19,426 nt of DNA from HO2-45-28 sp964574495 (GCA_964574495.1 CAZNNT010000015.1:1-19426); one strand, 5' to 3'; shown: positions 1 through 6,098, numbered from the stretch's first letter. Program-made: numbers and translations. The notes: generated by a model not told the origin, from the letters alone.

Positions 1-75
1 AGCGGCCTAGTGCGCCTGCTTGGAGAGCAGGTATGGGGCAACCCATCGTGAGTTCGAATCTCACCGCCTCCGCCA
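1..75 (+). tRNA. tRNA-Ser(GGA), 5' end outside the window
   Basis: The anticodon stem CCTGC/GCAGG (15-19, 27-31) encloses a seven-base loop with anticodon GGA at 22-24, which reads UCC/UCU serine codons. A long variable arm follows (about 32-47), as expected for class II tRNA-Ser. The T arm is GTGAG/CTCAC with loop TTCGAAT (48-64). The 3' acceptor strand is at 65-71, the discriminator G at 72, and CCA is encoded at 73-75. The 5' acceptor strand and most of the D arm lie before base 1. The start at 1 is the window edge, not the gene end. Confidence 0.93.
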
Positions 76-109
76 CGTACAAAATTTTCTGCGAAAATTT
101 TTACGTGGC
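72..109. other. Long hairpin overlapping the tRNA CCA end
   Basis: Bases 72-89 pair with 93-109: GCCACGTA with TACGTGGC outside, and AAAATTTTC with GAAAATTTT inside. The loop is TGC, with one bulged C at 80, giving about 17 base pairs. The 5' arm begins at the tRNA discriminator base and contains the CCA. It could act as a tRNA terminator because the 3' arm carries a run of five T, but the stem is mostly A-T and no T run follows it. It could equally be a repeat element or an integration-site structure. Confidence 0.6.
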
Positions 110-110
110 T

Positions 111-142
111 GTCGCGTGTAAATCTTTGATTTATTACGCGAC
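111..142. other. Second hairpin upstream of the GIY-YIG gene
   Basis: GTCGCGT (111-117) pairs with ACGCGAC (136-142), and TAAAT (119-123) pairs with ATTTA (129-133), around a CTTTG loop with a small internal mismatch. It begins two bases after the previous hairpin ends. The two together fill almost all of the tRNA to GIY-YIG spacer. No T run follows, so a simple intrinsic terminator is unlikely. Confidence 0.5.
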
Positions 143-156
143 GCCATCCATAAAAT

Positions 157-408
157 ATGTATTACGTTTACATTCTACAGAGCAAGAAAAATCAAAGTTT
201 ATATATTGGATATACTACCGACATTGAAAAGAGGCTTACTGAACATAATAGTGGCAAGAGTCAGGCCACGAGACCATTTCGCCCCTACGAGCTTATATAC
301 TACGAAGCGTTTGTAAACATGAAAGATGCCAAATCGCGCGAAGAATATTTAAAGAGCGGCTGGGGACGAAGAACAATCAATAAAATGCTAAAGAATTATT
401 TTTTGTAA
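157..408 (+). CDS. Small GIY-YIG family endonuclease
   Basis: This 83-residue protein is a minimal GIY-YIG domain (UPF0213/YhbQ-like), a fold that cleaves DNA with one tyrosine-containing active site and a metal. The first motif is YVY (residues 3-5, replacing GIY) and the second is YIG (16-18), followed by the conserved R26 and the H30-N31 pair. A late conserved Glu lies in the segment AKSREEYLKSG, where the family's metal-binding Glu normally sits. No extra DNA-binding domain is present. There is no clear Shine-Dalgarno before the ATG. It lies 81 bp after tRNA-Ser, separated by two hairpins. Family assignment is secure; the actual substrate, whether repair intermediates, recombination structures or a mobile element end, is unknown. 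Confidence 0.88.
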   Translation: MYYVYILQSKKNQSLYIGYTTDIEKRLTEHNSGKSQATRPFRPYELIYYEAFVNMKDAKSREEYLKSGWGRRTINKMLKNYFL

Positions 409-487
409 TTACATAGGATTGAGCGCCCGTTCGAGAGACAAGGCAACCCAATAAAAAAATACTGCACATCTTATATAAAAAATAATT

Positions 488-1306
488 ATGAGCTTTTTAG
501 CAGAAATAGAAAAAATTAAAATGGAAGAAAAAATAATAATTAAAAATCGTAGAGAACAAAAGATTGTTGTTTTGTTGGAAAAAGCGGAAAACCAAAAAGG
601 TCTTGCTTTTGTGATGCATGGGCTTAGCGGTTTTAAGGAGCAAGAACACATTAAAATATTATCAAACGCATTTTTGGAAAAAGGATTTACAGCGGTTCGT
701 TTTGATACAACAAACACGCTTGGTGAAAGCGGCGGTAAACTTGAACACTCAACAATTACCAATTCCTACGAGGATTTGGAAGATGTCATAAATTGGTCTA
801 AAAGCCAGCCATGGTATCAGGAGCCGTTTGCTCTTGCCGGCCATAGTCAAGGCGGCATATCTGTGGCCCTTTACGCTGAAAAATATCCGAAGCAGATTTT
901 AGCGCTTGCCCCCATCTCCTCTGTTGTCTCCGGAAAATTAAGTTTAGAGGCGCATGAAAAACACCACCCGGGAATGTTGGAAAATTGGGAAAAAACCGGA
1001 TGGAGGATTGACGAATCACGTTCAAAACCTGGGACAATAAGGCGCCTCCCATGGTCACACATTGAAGATCGGTTAAAATATGACTTATTGCCGGAAGCGA
1101 ATAAACTTACTATGCCGATTTTGATGATAGTTGGAGAGAACGACGACTCAACCCCGCCTGATCATATGAAAAAACTTTACGACTTGATTCCTGGCAAAAA
1201 GGAATTTCATATCATAAATGGGGCGCCGCACACTTTTCGAGACAAAAAACACTTAGACGAAATCAAAGGTTTGTTTATAAAATGGATTGATTCTTTTGCA
1301 AGATAG
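488..1306 (+). CDS. Alpha/beta hydrolase (serine hydrolase)
   Basis: A 272-residue single-domain alpha/beta hydrolase, probably a cytosolic esterase or peptidase-like enzyme; no signal peptide is visible. The nucleophile elbow is GHSQGG with Ser120. The acid is probably Asp219 in GENDDSTPP and the histidine is His248 in GAPHTF, the standard Ser-Asp-His order. The oxyanion-hole loop is HGLSG (around residue 45), preceded by a hydrophobic strand. The start is uncertain: ATG 488 and ATG 521 are both in frame and neither has a good Shine-Dalgarno; 521 would remove 11 poorly conserved-looking residues and may be the real start. It stands alone, with an A-T-rich TATA-like stretch upstream. The substrate cannot be told from sequence. 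Confidence 0.85.
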   Translation: MSFLAEIEKIKMEEKIIIKNRREQKIVVLLEKAENQKGLAFVMHGLSGFKEQEHIKILSNAFLEKGFTAVRFDTTNTLGESGGKLEHSTITNSYEDLEDVINWSKSQPWYQEPFALAGHSQGGISVALYAEKYPKQILALAPISSVVSGKLSLEAHEKHHPGMLENWEKTGWRIDESRSKPGTIRRLPWSHIEDRLKYDLLPEANKLTMPILMIVGENDDSTPPDHMKKLYDLIPGKKEFHIINGAPHTFRDKKHLDEIKGLFIKWIDSFAR

Positions 1307-1435
1307 CCCAGACCGACCCCCATCAAATTGCGCTCTGGAAAAAAGCGCAGAAAAGCCTTATGATACCTCATATCAGGCAGTTCTAGACCGACCCACACCG
1401 CCAGAAAACTAATTATCGAATAGACCCACATGCAT

Positions 1436-1782
1436 ATGAAACATATAAATATCGAGATAAAAGCAAAGTGTAATAACCACGAAGAAATTCGAAAATTCTT
1501 GAAATCTCACTTAAATCTATATTGGTTAATTCTAATGGTGTATTGACGGTTGTAGACAAGAAAAGGGAAATTTATTTTATTGATAATGTGAAATTTCATA
1601 TTGATACGGTTCAAGACCTCGGCACATTTATGGAGATTGAAGCAATTGATGACGGCGGGGATATCGGAAAAGAAAAACTGCTCCAACAATGTAATGAATA
1701 TCTAAAATCATTTGAAATTTCCGAATCTGATCTTATTTCAGTTTCTTATAGCGATCTGCTACTTGAAAAAACAGAAAAATGA
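1436..1782 (+). pseudogene. CYTH domain (class IV adenylate cyclase-like) gene, internally deleted and frameshifted
   Basis: ATG 1436 opens a frame whose start, with the EIKAK motif, is the typical first strand of CyaB/CYTH-type proteins, then stops at TGA 1544. A different frame (+2 relative) takes over by about 1525 and runs to 1782. It contains VVDKKREIYFIDNVKFHID and then LGTFMEIEAID, the typical C-terminal strands of the same family. Between them, the middle of the domain is absent, including the strand with the conserved paired-Arg/Lys triphosphate-binding residues. The family is normally about 170-180 residues; the two pieces total about 115. An internal deletion of roughly 60 codons that changed frame explains this. 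The downstream piece could start only at a TTG (1522) with no Shine-Dalgarno. A functional protein is unlikely. Confidence 0.78.
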
Positions 1783-1815
1783 GCACGAAAAGAATTTTTT
1801 TCATGTTAACTTTTT

Positions 1816-1845
1816 GAAACAGAAACTCGAAATGGTTTCTGTTTT
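1816..1845 (+). terminator. Hairpin after the CYTH remnant
   Basis: AAACAGAAAC (1817-1826) pairs perfectly with GTTTCTGTTT (1835-1844) around an 8-base loop, extended by a G-T pair. It is followed by T-rich sequence. The stem is low in G-C, so it would be a weak intrinsic terminator. It separates the CYTH remnant from the next promoter. Confidence 0.5.
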
Positions 1846-1850
1846 CGTTA

Positions 1851-1879
1851 TTGTAATTTCCCTGGGTTTGTGCTAGATT
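1851..1879 (+). promoter_or_regulatory. Sigma-70 promoter of the 1926 gene
   Basis: TTGTAA (1851-1856) and TAGATT (1874-1879) are separated by 17 bp, and TGC directly before the -10 makes it an extended -10 promoter. The predicted transcript starts near 1886, about 40 nt before the ATG. Confidence 0.65.
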
Positions 1880-1925
1880 CATCATAGGAATTTTAGTGAA
1901 AGCTCTTCAAAAAAGGAGGCCAACA

Positions 1926-2345
1926 ATGTTCGAAAGATTCATGACTGATAGGCGGGTCGAGAAGCGCTACGCTGAAGCTGGTCGGATTTTCGGTCATGCG
2001 GTGAGCTACATCTACATGGGCGAGTGCGTCGGTTTCGATAGCATGCTTGCCAAGTGGGAGAAGCTGGAAGCCGAGTATGCCAAACGTGGCTACCGTACAC
2101 TTCCGGTGGACGATTTCGTCGCCCATGGTGGCTACGGGACGCCACTCAAGAACCTTAGCGTGAAGCGCGCCGAAGGCGAAGAACCTGTTTTCCATGCCAG
2201 GATTTACCGTGAGGTTTATCTCGGCAAGATTCGGCCAGTTGTCAACCTGTCGGAACTTATGAGGCCAATCGAACCAGGCGAGTCGCCGGAATCGCGGGCG
2301 CAAGTCGGCACCTATTTCGTTCCTAGCACCAAGAAAGCCGAATAG
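1926..2345 (+). CDS. Hypothetical protein, 139 residues, GC-rich
   Basis: Unrecognised soluble protein without signal peptide or membrane segment. ATG 1926 is chosen because AAAAGGAGG (1911-1919) lies seven bases before it; an in-frame ATG at 1896 lies before that Shine-Dalgarno and has none of its own. The N-terminus is highly charged and helical-looking. The middle holds a Gly-rich turn (HGGYGT) and a LGKIRPVVNL segment that suggests a short beta hairpin. It has its own extended -10 promoter and its own terminator. Codon use differs from the neighbours: for example 2221-2280 is about 55% GC while 1681-1740 is about 27%. That could mean recent transfer or selection for high expression. It is probably a real gene; the function is not inferable. 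Confidence 0.75.
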   Translation: MFERFMTDRRVEKRYAEAGRIFGHAVSYIYMGECVGFDSMLAKWEKLEAEYAKRGYRTLPVDDFVAHGGYGTPLKNLSVKRAEGEEPVFHARIYREVYLGKIRPVVNLSELMRPIEPGESPESRAQVGTYFVPSTKKAE

Positions 2346-2370
2346 TTTATGGGTATCCGGGGACATAATC

Positions 2371-2400
2371 AGAGGCGAGCATGCTCACCTCTTTTCTTTT
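2371..2400 (+). terminator. Intrinsic terminator of the 1926 gene
   Basis: AGAGGCGAGCA (2371-2381) pairs with TGCTCACCTCT (2382-2392), ten of eleven positions, and is followed by TTTTCTTTT. It begins 26 bp after the stop codon. Confidence 0.75.
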
Positions 2401-2418
2401 GCGAGAATTTGCCGCACT

Positions 2419-2446
2419 TTGACAAATGGGCGCTTTTTGATAAAAT
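2419..2446 (+). promoter_or_regulatory. Strong sigma-70 promoter of the 2490 gene
   Basis: A perfect -35 TTGACA (2419-2424) and TAAAAT (2441-2446) are 16 bp apart, with TGA before the -10 as an extended element. The predicted transcript start is about 35-40 nt before the ATG. Confidence 0.72.
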
Positions 2447-2489
2447 TATTCCGGAAAGAAAAGAGAACCCAAAATAGGAGGATTGGCGG

Positions 2490-2831
2490 ATGGATTGGCC
2501 AAGAACGATAGAAGTAAGAGAAATCGCCAAGCGGTTAAGCCGGACGAAGAAACGAAGAGCTTTACGCGGCAAAAAGATTTATGTTCGCCACGAGAAACGA
2601 GAAGGTTGGACAGCTCAATTGCCTATCTATCTTTTTTGGTGTCCGGCGTGTGAGCACTGGGCGCTTGATTATCCCCACGGCCATATTGATCGTCAGTATC
2701 TCACTTGTTCCTGCTGTAAAGCGAGCCATCGTTTTGTTCCTTGGAAAGTTGAAATCAAAATTTTCTTCTCTTATTTGCGGTTAATCCTTAGTTTGTTGAA
2801 GAGGCGTCTGGCGAAGATAAATTTCAGATGA
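2490..2831 (+). CDS. Small zinc-ribbon hypothetical protein
   Basis: A 113-residue basic protein with a probable zinc ribbon: C51-P-A-C54 and C73-S-C-C76, about 19 residues apart, with histidines (H56, H63, H65) between. The N-terminal 40 residues are rich in Lys and Arg. The C-terminal segment (from about residue 88) is hydrophobic then very basic and could be an amphipathic or short membrane-associated helix. The start is fixed by AGGAGG (2476-2481), eight bases before ATG. It has its own promoter and a strong terminator, so it is a single-gene unit. A nucleic-acid-binding or metal-binding role fits the composition but is inference. It is not recognised as a named family. Confidence 0.72.
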   Translation: MDWPRTIEVREIAKRLSRTKKRRALRGKKIYVRHEKREGWTAQLPIYLFWCPACEHWALDYPHGHIDRQYLTCSCCKASHRFVPWKVEIKIFFSYLRLILSLLKRRLAKINFR

Positions 2832-2839
2832 TTTTTGGC

Positions 2840-2870
2840 GGCCCCTTATAGGGGCCTTTTATTTTTTATT
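2840..2870 (+). terminator. Strong intrinsic terminator of the 2490 gene
   Basis: GGCCCC (2840-2845), loop TTATA, GGGGCC (2851-2856), then TTTTATTTTTTATT. It lies nine bases after the stop codon. Confidence 0.92.
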
Positions 2871-2915
2871 GTTGAATTCCGCTGTTGATAACGCGGCTGT
2901 ATTTTTTAGCCGTCG

Positions 2916-2924
2916 TGATATAAT
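2916..2924 (+). promoter_or_regulatory. Extended -10 promoter, leaderless start of the DUF5671 gene
   Basis: TGATATAAT is a consensus extended -10 (TATAAT at 2919-2924). The ATG begins at 2931, six bases after it, so transcription should begin at or very near the A of ATG. No -35 is seen at the right spacing. A small hairpin (CGGCT/AGCCG, about 2894-2912) lies just upstream. Confidence 0.68.
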
Positions 2925-2930
2925 AAAAAT

Positions 2931-3407
2931 ATGGAAAATAAACCCAAAACCTCGCCTAAAGATTTTTTTCTGCACCTCCTCGCGATTATCGCTTTGTATA
3001 TAACCGCCGGCAGTTTCGTAACTTTGATTTTTCAATACATAAATATCATTTTCCCCGACATTTTGGAGAAAAACAGTTATTATTTGCGTTCGGTCCATAG
3101 TTCAATTCGCTGGGCGATTTCATCGCTTATCGTCGTGTTTCCGGTTTATATTTTAACCTCGTGGTTTTTGGAGAAAAATTATAAAAAAGACCCGGCAAAA
3201 AGGAATTTAAGAATCCGCCGCTGGCTCATTTACTTTACGCTTTTTGCCGCCGCGGTCATTATAATAGGCGATTTGGCCACCCTTGTTTACAATTTTTTGG
3301 GAGGGGACTTGACCGCCAGATTCGTGTGGAAGGCGCTCACGATATTCTTTACGGCCGGCGTCGTTTTCGGCTACTATTTTTACGATATTTATAAGCATAA
3401 AACCTGA
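2931..3407 (+). CDS. DUF5671 integral membrane protein
   Basis: A 158-residue protein matching the DUF5671 pattern known from Parcubacteria-type genomes. It opens with PKDFFLHLLAIIALY, and later has SIRWAISSLIVVFPVYILTSWFLEK and RIRRWLIYFTLF. Four hydrophobic helices are visible at about residues 12-42, 60-80, 98-120 and 130-150, with a short cytosolic-looking basic loop (KDPAKRNLRIRRW) between helices 2 and 3. The biochemical function of the family is not known. No Shine-Dalgarno is present; the mRNA is predicted to be leaderless. The next gene starts two bases after the stop, so the two are one operon and are probably translationally coupled. Confidence 0.88.
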   Translation: MENKPKTSPKDFFLHLLAIIALYITAGSFVTLIFQYINIIFPDILEKNSYYLRSVHSSIRWAISSLIVVFPVYILTSWFLEKNYKKDPAKRNLRIRRWLIYFTLFAAAVIIIGDLATLVYNFLGGDLTARFVWKALTIFFTAGVVFGYYFYDIYKHKT

Positions 3408-3409
3408 TT

Positions 3410-3880
3410 ATGAAATGGTTTGTTTGGGCGGTGATATTGGTTGTAGCGGTTTCAATTATCGCCGGTTTTTTCGTCGTCGGCTCTCCCAAGACCGAAAGAA
3501 TGAGGCGATTTGACGACCGCCGCGTTTCGGATTTGCAAAATATACAATCGCAGATAGTTAATTTTTGGCAGAAAAAAGAACGCCTGCCCGAGTCCTTGGA
3601 TAATCTTACTGATGATGTTTCGGGATGGTTCGCGCCACAGGATCCGGAAACAGATTTACCATACGAATACGCGGTAAGCGACTCAGAATCGCTGACATTC
3701 TCCTTATGCGCCAATTTTTCTTTGGAGGGAAGCGCCGAATCAAATGGTTATTACAGCATCACGCCTTTCGGCTATCTTTCGGGCGCGTGGGATCATCCCC
3801 AGGGATATTATTGTTTTGACAGGACCATTGATTCGGAACTCTATCCGCCTCTTGAAAAGGCGTTGAGGCCAAAGCTCTGA
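3410..3880 (+). CDS. Membrane-anchored pseudopilin-like hypothetical protein
   Basis: A 156-residue protein with one N-terminal membrane helix (residues 2-23) followed by DDRRVSDLQNIQSQIVNFWQ, which resembles the start of the soluble domain in type II secretion/type IV pilin-like proteins. The rest is an extracytoplasmic domain with PQDPETDLPYEY, similar to the C-terminal loop of pseudopilins, and two cysteines (in SLCAN and YYCFD) that may form a disulfide. There is no classical Gly/Phe-Glu prepilin cleavage site, so it is more likely a permanent anchor than a polymerising pilin. It starts two bases after the DUF5671 gene stops, suggesting the products act together in the membrane. Function unknown. 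Confidence 0.78.
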   Translation: MKWFVWAVILVVAVSIIAGFFVVGSPKTERMRRFDDRRVSDLQNIQSQIVNFWQKKERLPESLDNLTDDVSGWFAPQDPETDLPYEYAVSDSESLTFSLCANFSLEGSAESNGYYSITPFGYLSGAWDHPQGYYCFDRTIDSELYPPLEKALRPKL

Positions 3881-3904
3881 TTAAAATTAAAAAATAAATT
3901 AAAA

Positions 3905-3929
3905 GCGGCCGGCGGATTTTGCCGGTCGC
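3905..3929. terminator. Bidirectional terminator between convergent genes
   Basis: GCGGCCGGC (3905-3913) pairs with GCCGGTCGC (3921-3929), nine pairs with one G-T, around a seven-base loop. It lies between the plus-strand stop at 3880 and the minus-strand stop at 3932. T-rich sequence follows it mainly on the minus-strand side; on the plus side the T stretch is weaker. Confidence 0.75.
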
Positions 3930-3931
3930 GG

Positions 3932-4942
3932 TTATGTTTTATTGACACCCGTATTAAGTTTGGCGGATGAATAGACCTCAAAAACTATGTAATTTTTATT
4001 TTCGTTTATTCCGGTGCTTACGCGAAGCTGGATGCCGTCGAGGCGTTCATGCGCGTCGGGAAGCGCGCCATCGGCGAGAGCCCGTTCCGGGCAAATCTCT
4101 AAGTCGGGCAGGTCGAGTTTTTCAAAAAATATTTTCCAGAGAAGAATTGCTTCCTTTGCGTCATAACCAGGAATTATGCGCGGGTGATTTAACGCGAAAC
4201 TGCGCGCTTCGTAAATAATACGAGTCGGAATTCCGCGCTCTTTGATATTCTTGACCAGCGCATACAGGTTTTTATCGTTGGCGCTGTAACGCAAGCGGCT
4301 GAAAATTTGATGGATGAATTTGGCAAGTCCCGTTACCGCGCGCCTAAATCGCGGATTGCAAAAGAGCTCGGCGAAGAAAATATCTTGAATTAAATATGTA
4401 TCGTGTTTGGAAACACTGAATCGCACTCCTTTGGGCTGTGGACGCCTGGGAAATAAGGATTGTATGATTTTGTGGGTGCGCGCGTGCATAAAAGTGCGTT
4501 GAGTCGGCAATTCAATGGGATATTTCGGGCCGCGTTTCCATCTATTGATTCGTTCGTCGGCAATGCGCTGAATGTGTTTCCAGAGGCACGGCGCTGCTTG
4601 AATATATTGTTCTTCGGTGATGGAGAAATATTCGCCTCGTCGTCTGGCAATGGTCCGGTGCATTTCAGGGTCAAAAGAATCAATGGGTGTCACGGTCGCG
4701 CCGTAGGGGCGCCCCCGGCTTATGCCGATTTCCATAAGGACGGCTTTTTCAAACTTTTGACCGCAGAAATTTTTATGATTGATGGCGCCCTGGCCTATCA
4801 CGCCGATAACTCTAAGGCCGGGATCCGGATTAACATGTTCTTCAATGCCGCCGGCAGGGGTAATTTCTATGGTTACCTCCGCCCATCTAAGTATTGAAGC
4901 AACGTCTCTTTTTACTAAGTCCGGCGCCGAATATCCGGACAA
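3932..4942 (-). CDS. Unrecognised 336-residue protein, partner of the glycosylase-like gene
   Basis: I do not recognise this family. The start is TTG at 4942, supported by a strong Shine-Dalgarno (GGAGGTGA) that overlaps the stop of the upstream gene; the two genes are five bases apart and look coupled. The protein is soluble, without signal peptide or membrane helix, and basic. An N-terminal beta-rich part (residues 20-75) includes VIGVIGQGAINHKNFCG. A central basic stretch is rich in His and Arg (EMHRTIARRRGEY, then FMHARTHK). The C-terminal half looks helical with NHPRIIPGYDAKEAILLWKIFF, then a final beta segment. Four separated cysteines are present but no zinc-finger spacing. Tight pairing suggests it works with the glycosylase-like protein, perhaps in handling nucleic acid; this is inference. 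Confidence 0.85.
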   Translation of the reverse strand: MSGYSAPDLVKRDVASILRWAEVTIEITPAGGIEEHVNPDPGLRVIGVIGQGAINHKNFCGQKFEKAVLMEIGISRGRPYGATVTPIDSFDPEMHRTIARRRGEYFSITEEQYIQAAPCLWKHIQRIADERINRWKRGPKYPIELPTQRTFMHARTHKIIQSLFPRRPQPKGVRFSVSKHDTYLIQDIFFAELFCNPRFRRAVTGLAKFIHQIFSRLRYSANDKNLYALVKNIKERGIPTRIIYEARSFALNHPRIIPGYDAKEAILLWKIFFEKLDLPDLEICPERALADGALPDAHERLDGIQLRVSTGINENKNYIVFEVYSSAKLNTGVNKT

Positions 4943-4947
4943 TTATT

Positions 4948-4956
4948 TCACCTCCC
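4948..4956 (-). promoter_or_regulatory. Shine-Dalgarno overlapping a stop codon, deciding a TTG start
   Basis: On the minus strand GGGAGGTGA contains both the last codons plus TGA stop (4948-4950) of the upstream gene and a near-perfect anti-16S match, eight bases before TTG 4942. A ribosome finishing the first gene sits on the start site of the second. Such strong sites are rare in this window. Confidence 0.8.
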
Positions 4957-6060
4957 TTCCAGGATTAGTTCCAGTTGAGGATGTTTGGCCCGCTTTCCTC
5001 GCGCAAGCAATCCTTGCCTTGAGTATGGGTGATTGGGAACAACCCCGGTGCAAAACCCTTCAATCGGACACAGTTTGCATGGGTTTTTATGCTTGGCTGG
5101 CCAGAGTTCCGGATTTTTTTCCAGCATTTCGGCGGAAAAAAATAGTGTTCCGCTTCTGCGAATTTTATTTTGGATTTGCCATTTGCAAAAGTCGCGGCTT
5201 AAAACCCAAAGCGCGGGATTGATATTGAGGTGTGAAATTCCGTGTTTTTGCAGGAATTTTTGCGACCAGATCGCAATCGCGTCCGTAAATTTTTCAGAGA
5301 CCCTTATCGCCGGCAAACCGGCAACGGCCGCGATCTTTTTTTGCGCTTCCGTTTTCGGTTCAAATGGTCTGGCAATACCGCTTAAATCCAGAATTTCTGT
5401 TGCCCACAGCACTCTTATGGCGTGAAAATCCACGGGGATGGGCGCGGGAAAAATCGGAATGAGTTTTTTTTCCTGAAGCCAGATTACGAAAAGAGAAAAG
5501 ATTTTTCTCCGCACTCCGCGAAAACCCTCCGGCGATTTTCCGTTCGGGGATATTTTGGCGAAAGCCCCTTCAAATTCGCGAGCGCCGTTAAAAATGTTTA
5601 ACACATTGTTTCCCCAGCATTGATTGAGCGTTTTTGCGTTTTGGTGCCACCAGCGGGATAATTCATCCAGTTTGAACCCCAAGTCATCGTCGTTTGCCGG
5701 CAAGGGAGCCCCATTTTCTTCAAGAAGCTCTAGAAGCGTCAGGCGCACGATCTCAAGTATTGTTTTCGGCGAGAAGTCCTTTGAAATTATTTCCGGACGA
5801 AAAAGCTCGGGCGTTTTTCTTTGCAGAGTCCACCATAATTTGAATGGCAATTCGGACATGATTCCGCCGCGCATCGGCATGGAGGCGAAAAAGAACCAAT
5901 TGGCGTAATCGCGAGAATCCGTGGCGCTCGGCAAAAGCCACTTTTCTTGCGGAAGAAGAGTCCCTCGGAAAATTCCCGCTCGTTTTTCCCACAGGTCGGC
6001 CAGAATGCGAAAAACAGCAAGCGCCCTCTTTTCATTAAATTTGATTTTCGGTTTTATCAT
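4948..6060 (-). CDS. HhH-GPD (OGG-like) putative DNA glycosylase with C-terminal cysteine cluster
   Basis: A 370-residue protein. Residues 179-213 read like the catalytic core of helix-hairpin-helix glycosylases: FRGVRRK (G-V-x-x-K, Lys186), as in the OGG1-type hairpin, then PIPVDFHAIRV with Asp211 where the family has PVDVH. Lys186 and Asp211 would be the candidate Schiff-base lysine and catalytic aspartate, 25 residues apart (19 in OGG1). A C-x2-C-x5-C cluster (C328, C331, C337, ending CPIEGFC) recalls the iron-sulfur loop of Nth/MutY, but the fourth cysteine is not at the usual distance; one lies upstream in SRDFCKWQ. ATG 6060 is preferred over TTG 6081 because AGAGG precedes it by seven to eight bases. 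First gene of a two-gene operon, divergent from dnaG. Substrate unknown; a base-excision role is inference from weak motif similarity. Confidence 0.6.
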   Translation of the reverse strand: MIKPKIKFNEKRALAVFRILADLWEKRAGIFRGTLLPQEKWLLPSATDSRDYANWFFFASMPMRGGIMSELPFKLWWTLQRKTPELFRPEIISKDFSPKTILEIVRLTLLELLEENGAPLPANDDDLGFKLDELSRWWHQNAKTLNQCWGNNVLNIFNGAREFEGAFAKISPNGKSPEGFRGVRRKIFSLFVIWLQEKKLIPIFPAPIPVDFHAIRVLWATEILDLSGIARPFEPKTEAQKKIAAVAGLPAIRVSEKFTDAIAIWSQKFLQKHGISHLNINPALWVLSRDFCKWQIQNKIRRSGTLFFSAEMLEKNPELWPAKHKNPCKLCPIEGFCTGVVPNHPYSRQGLLARGKRAKHPQLELILEGR

Positions 6061-6098
6061 TGCTGGCCCTCTTACAGTCAAGGAGCAAATCTGTCAAA

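Noticed and set aside
33..227. Open frame across the tRNA end and the hairpins
   Set aside because: It lies over tRNA-Ser, the two hairpins and the start of the GIY-YIG gene; its residues show no domain and it is an out-of-frame shadow.
1329..1349. TGCGCT/AGCGCA hairpin as terminator of the hydrolase gene
   Set aside because: The stem is only six pairs with a nine-base loop and no T run on either side, so terminator function is not supported.
1522..1782. Separate small gene starting at TTG 1522
   Set aside because: It has no Shine-Dalgarno, begins in the middle of a CYTH domain, and the missing start of that domain is found just upstream in another frame; a broken gene explains both.
1893..2366. 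157-residue minus-strand open frame
   Set aside because: It is antisense to the 1926 gene, which has a promoter, AAAAGGAGG and a terminator on the plus strand. Long antisense frames are expected in GC-richer genes.
4460..4897. 145-residue plus-strand open frame
   Set aside because: It is antisense to the 336-residue minus-strand gene, which has a strong Shine-Dalgarno and operon context; no ribosome site or motif supports the plus-strand frame.
6058..6081. TTG 6081 as start of the glycosylase-like gene
   Set aside because: ATG 6060 has AGAGG at the right distance, while that site would lie inside the coding sequence if translation began at TTG 6081; no ribosome site precedes 6081.
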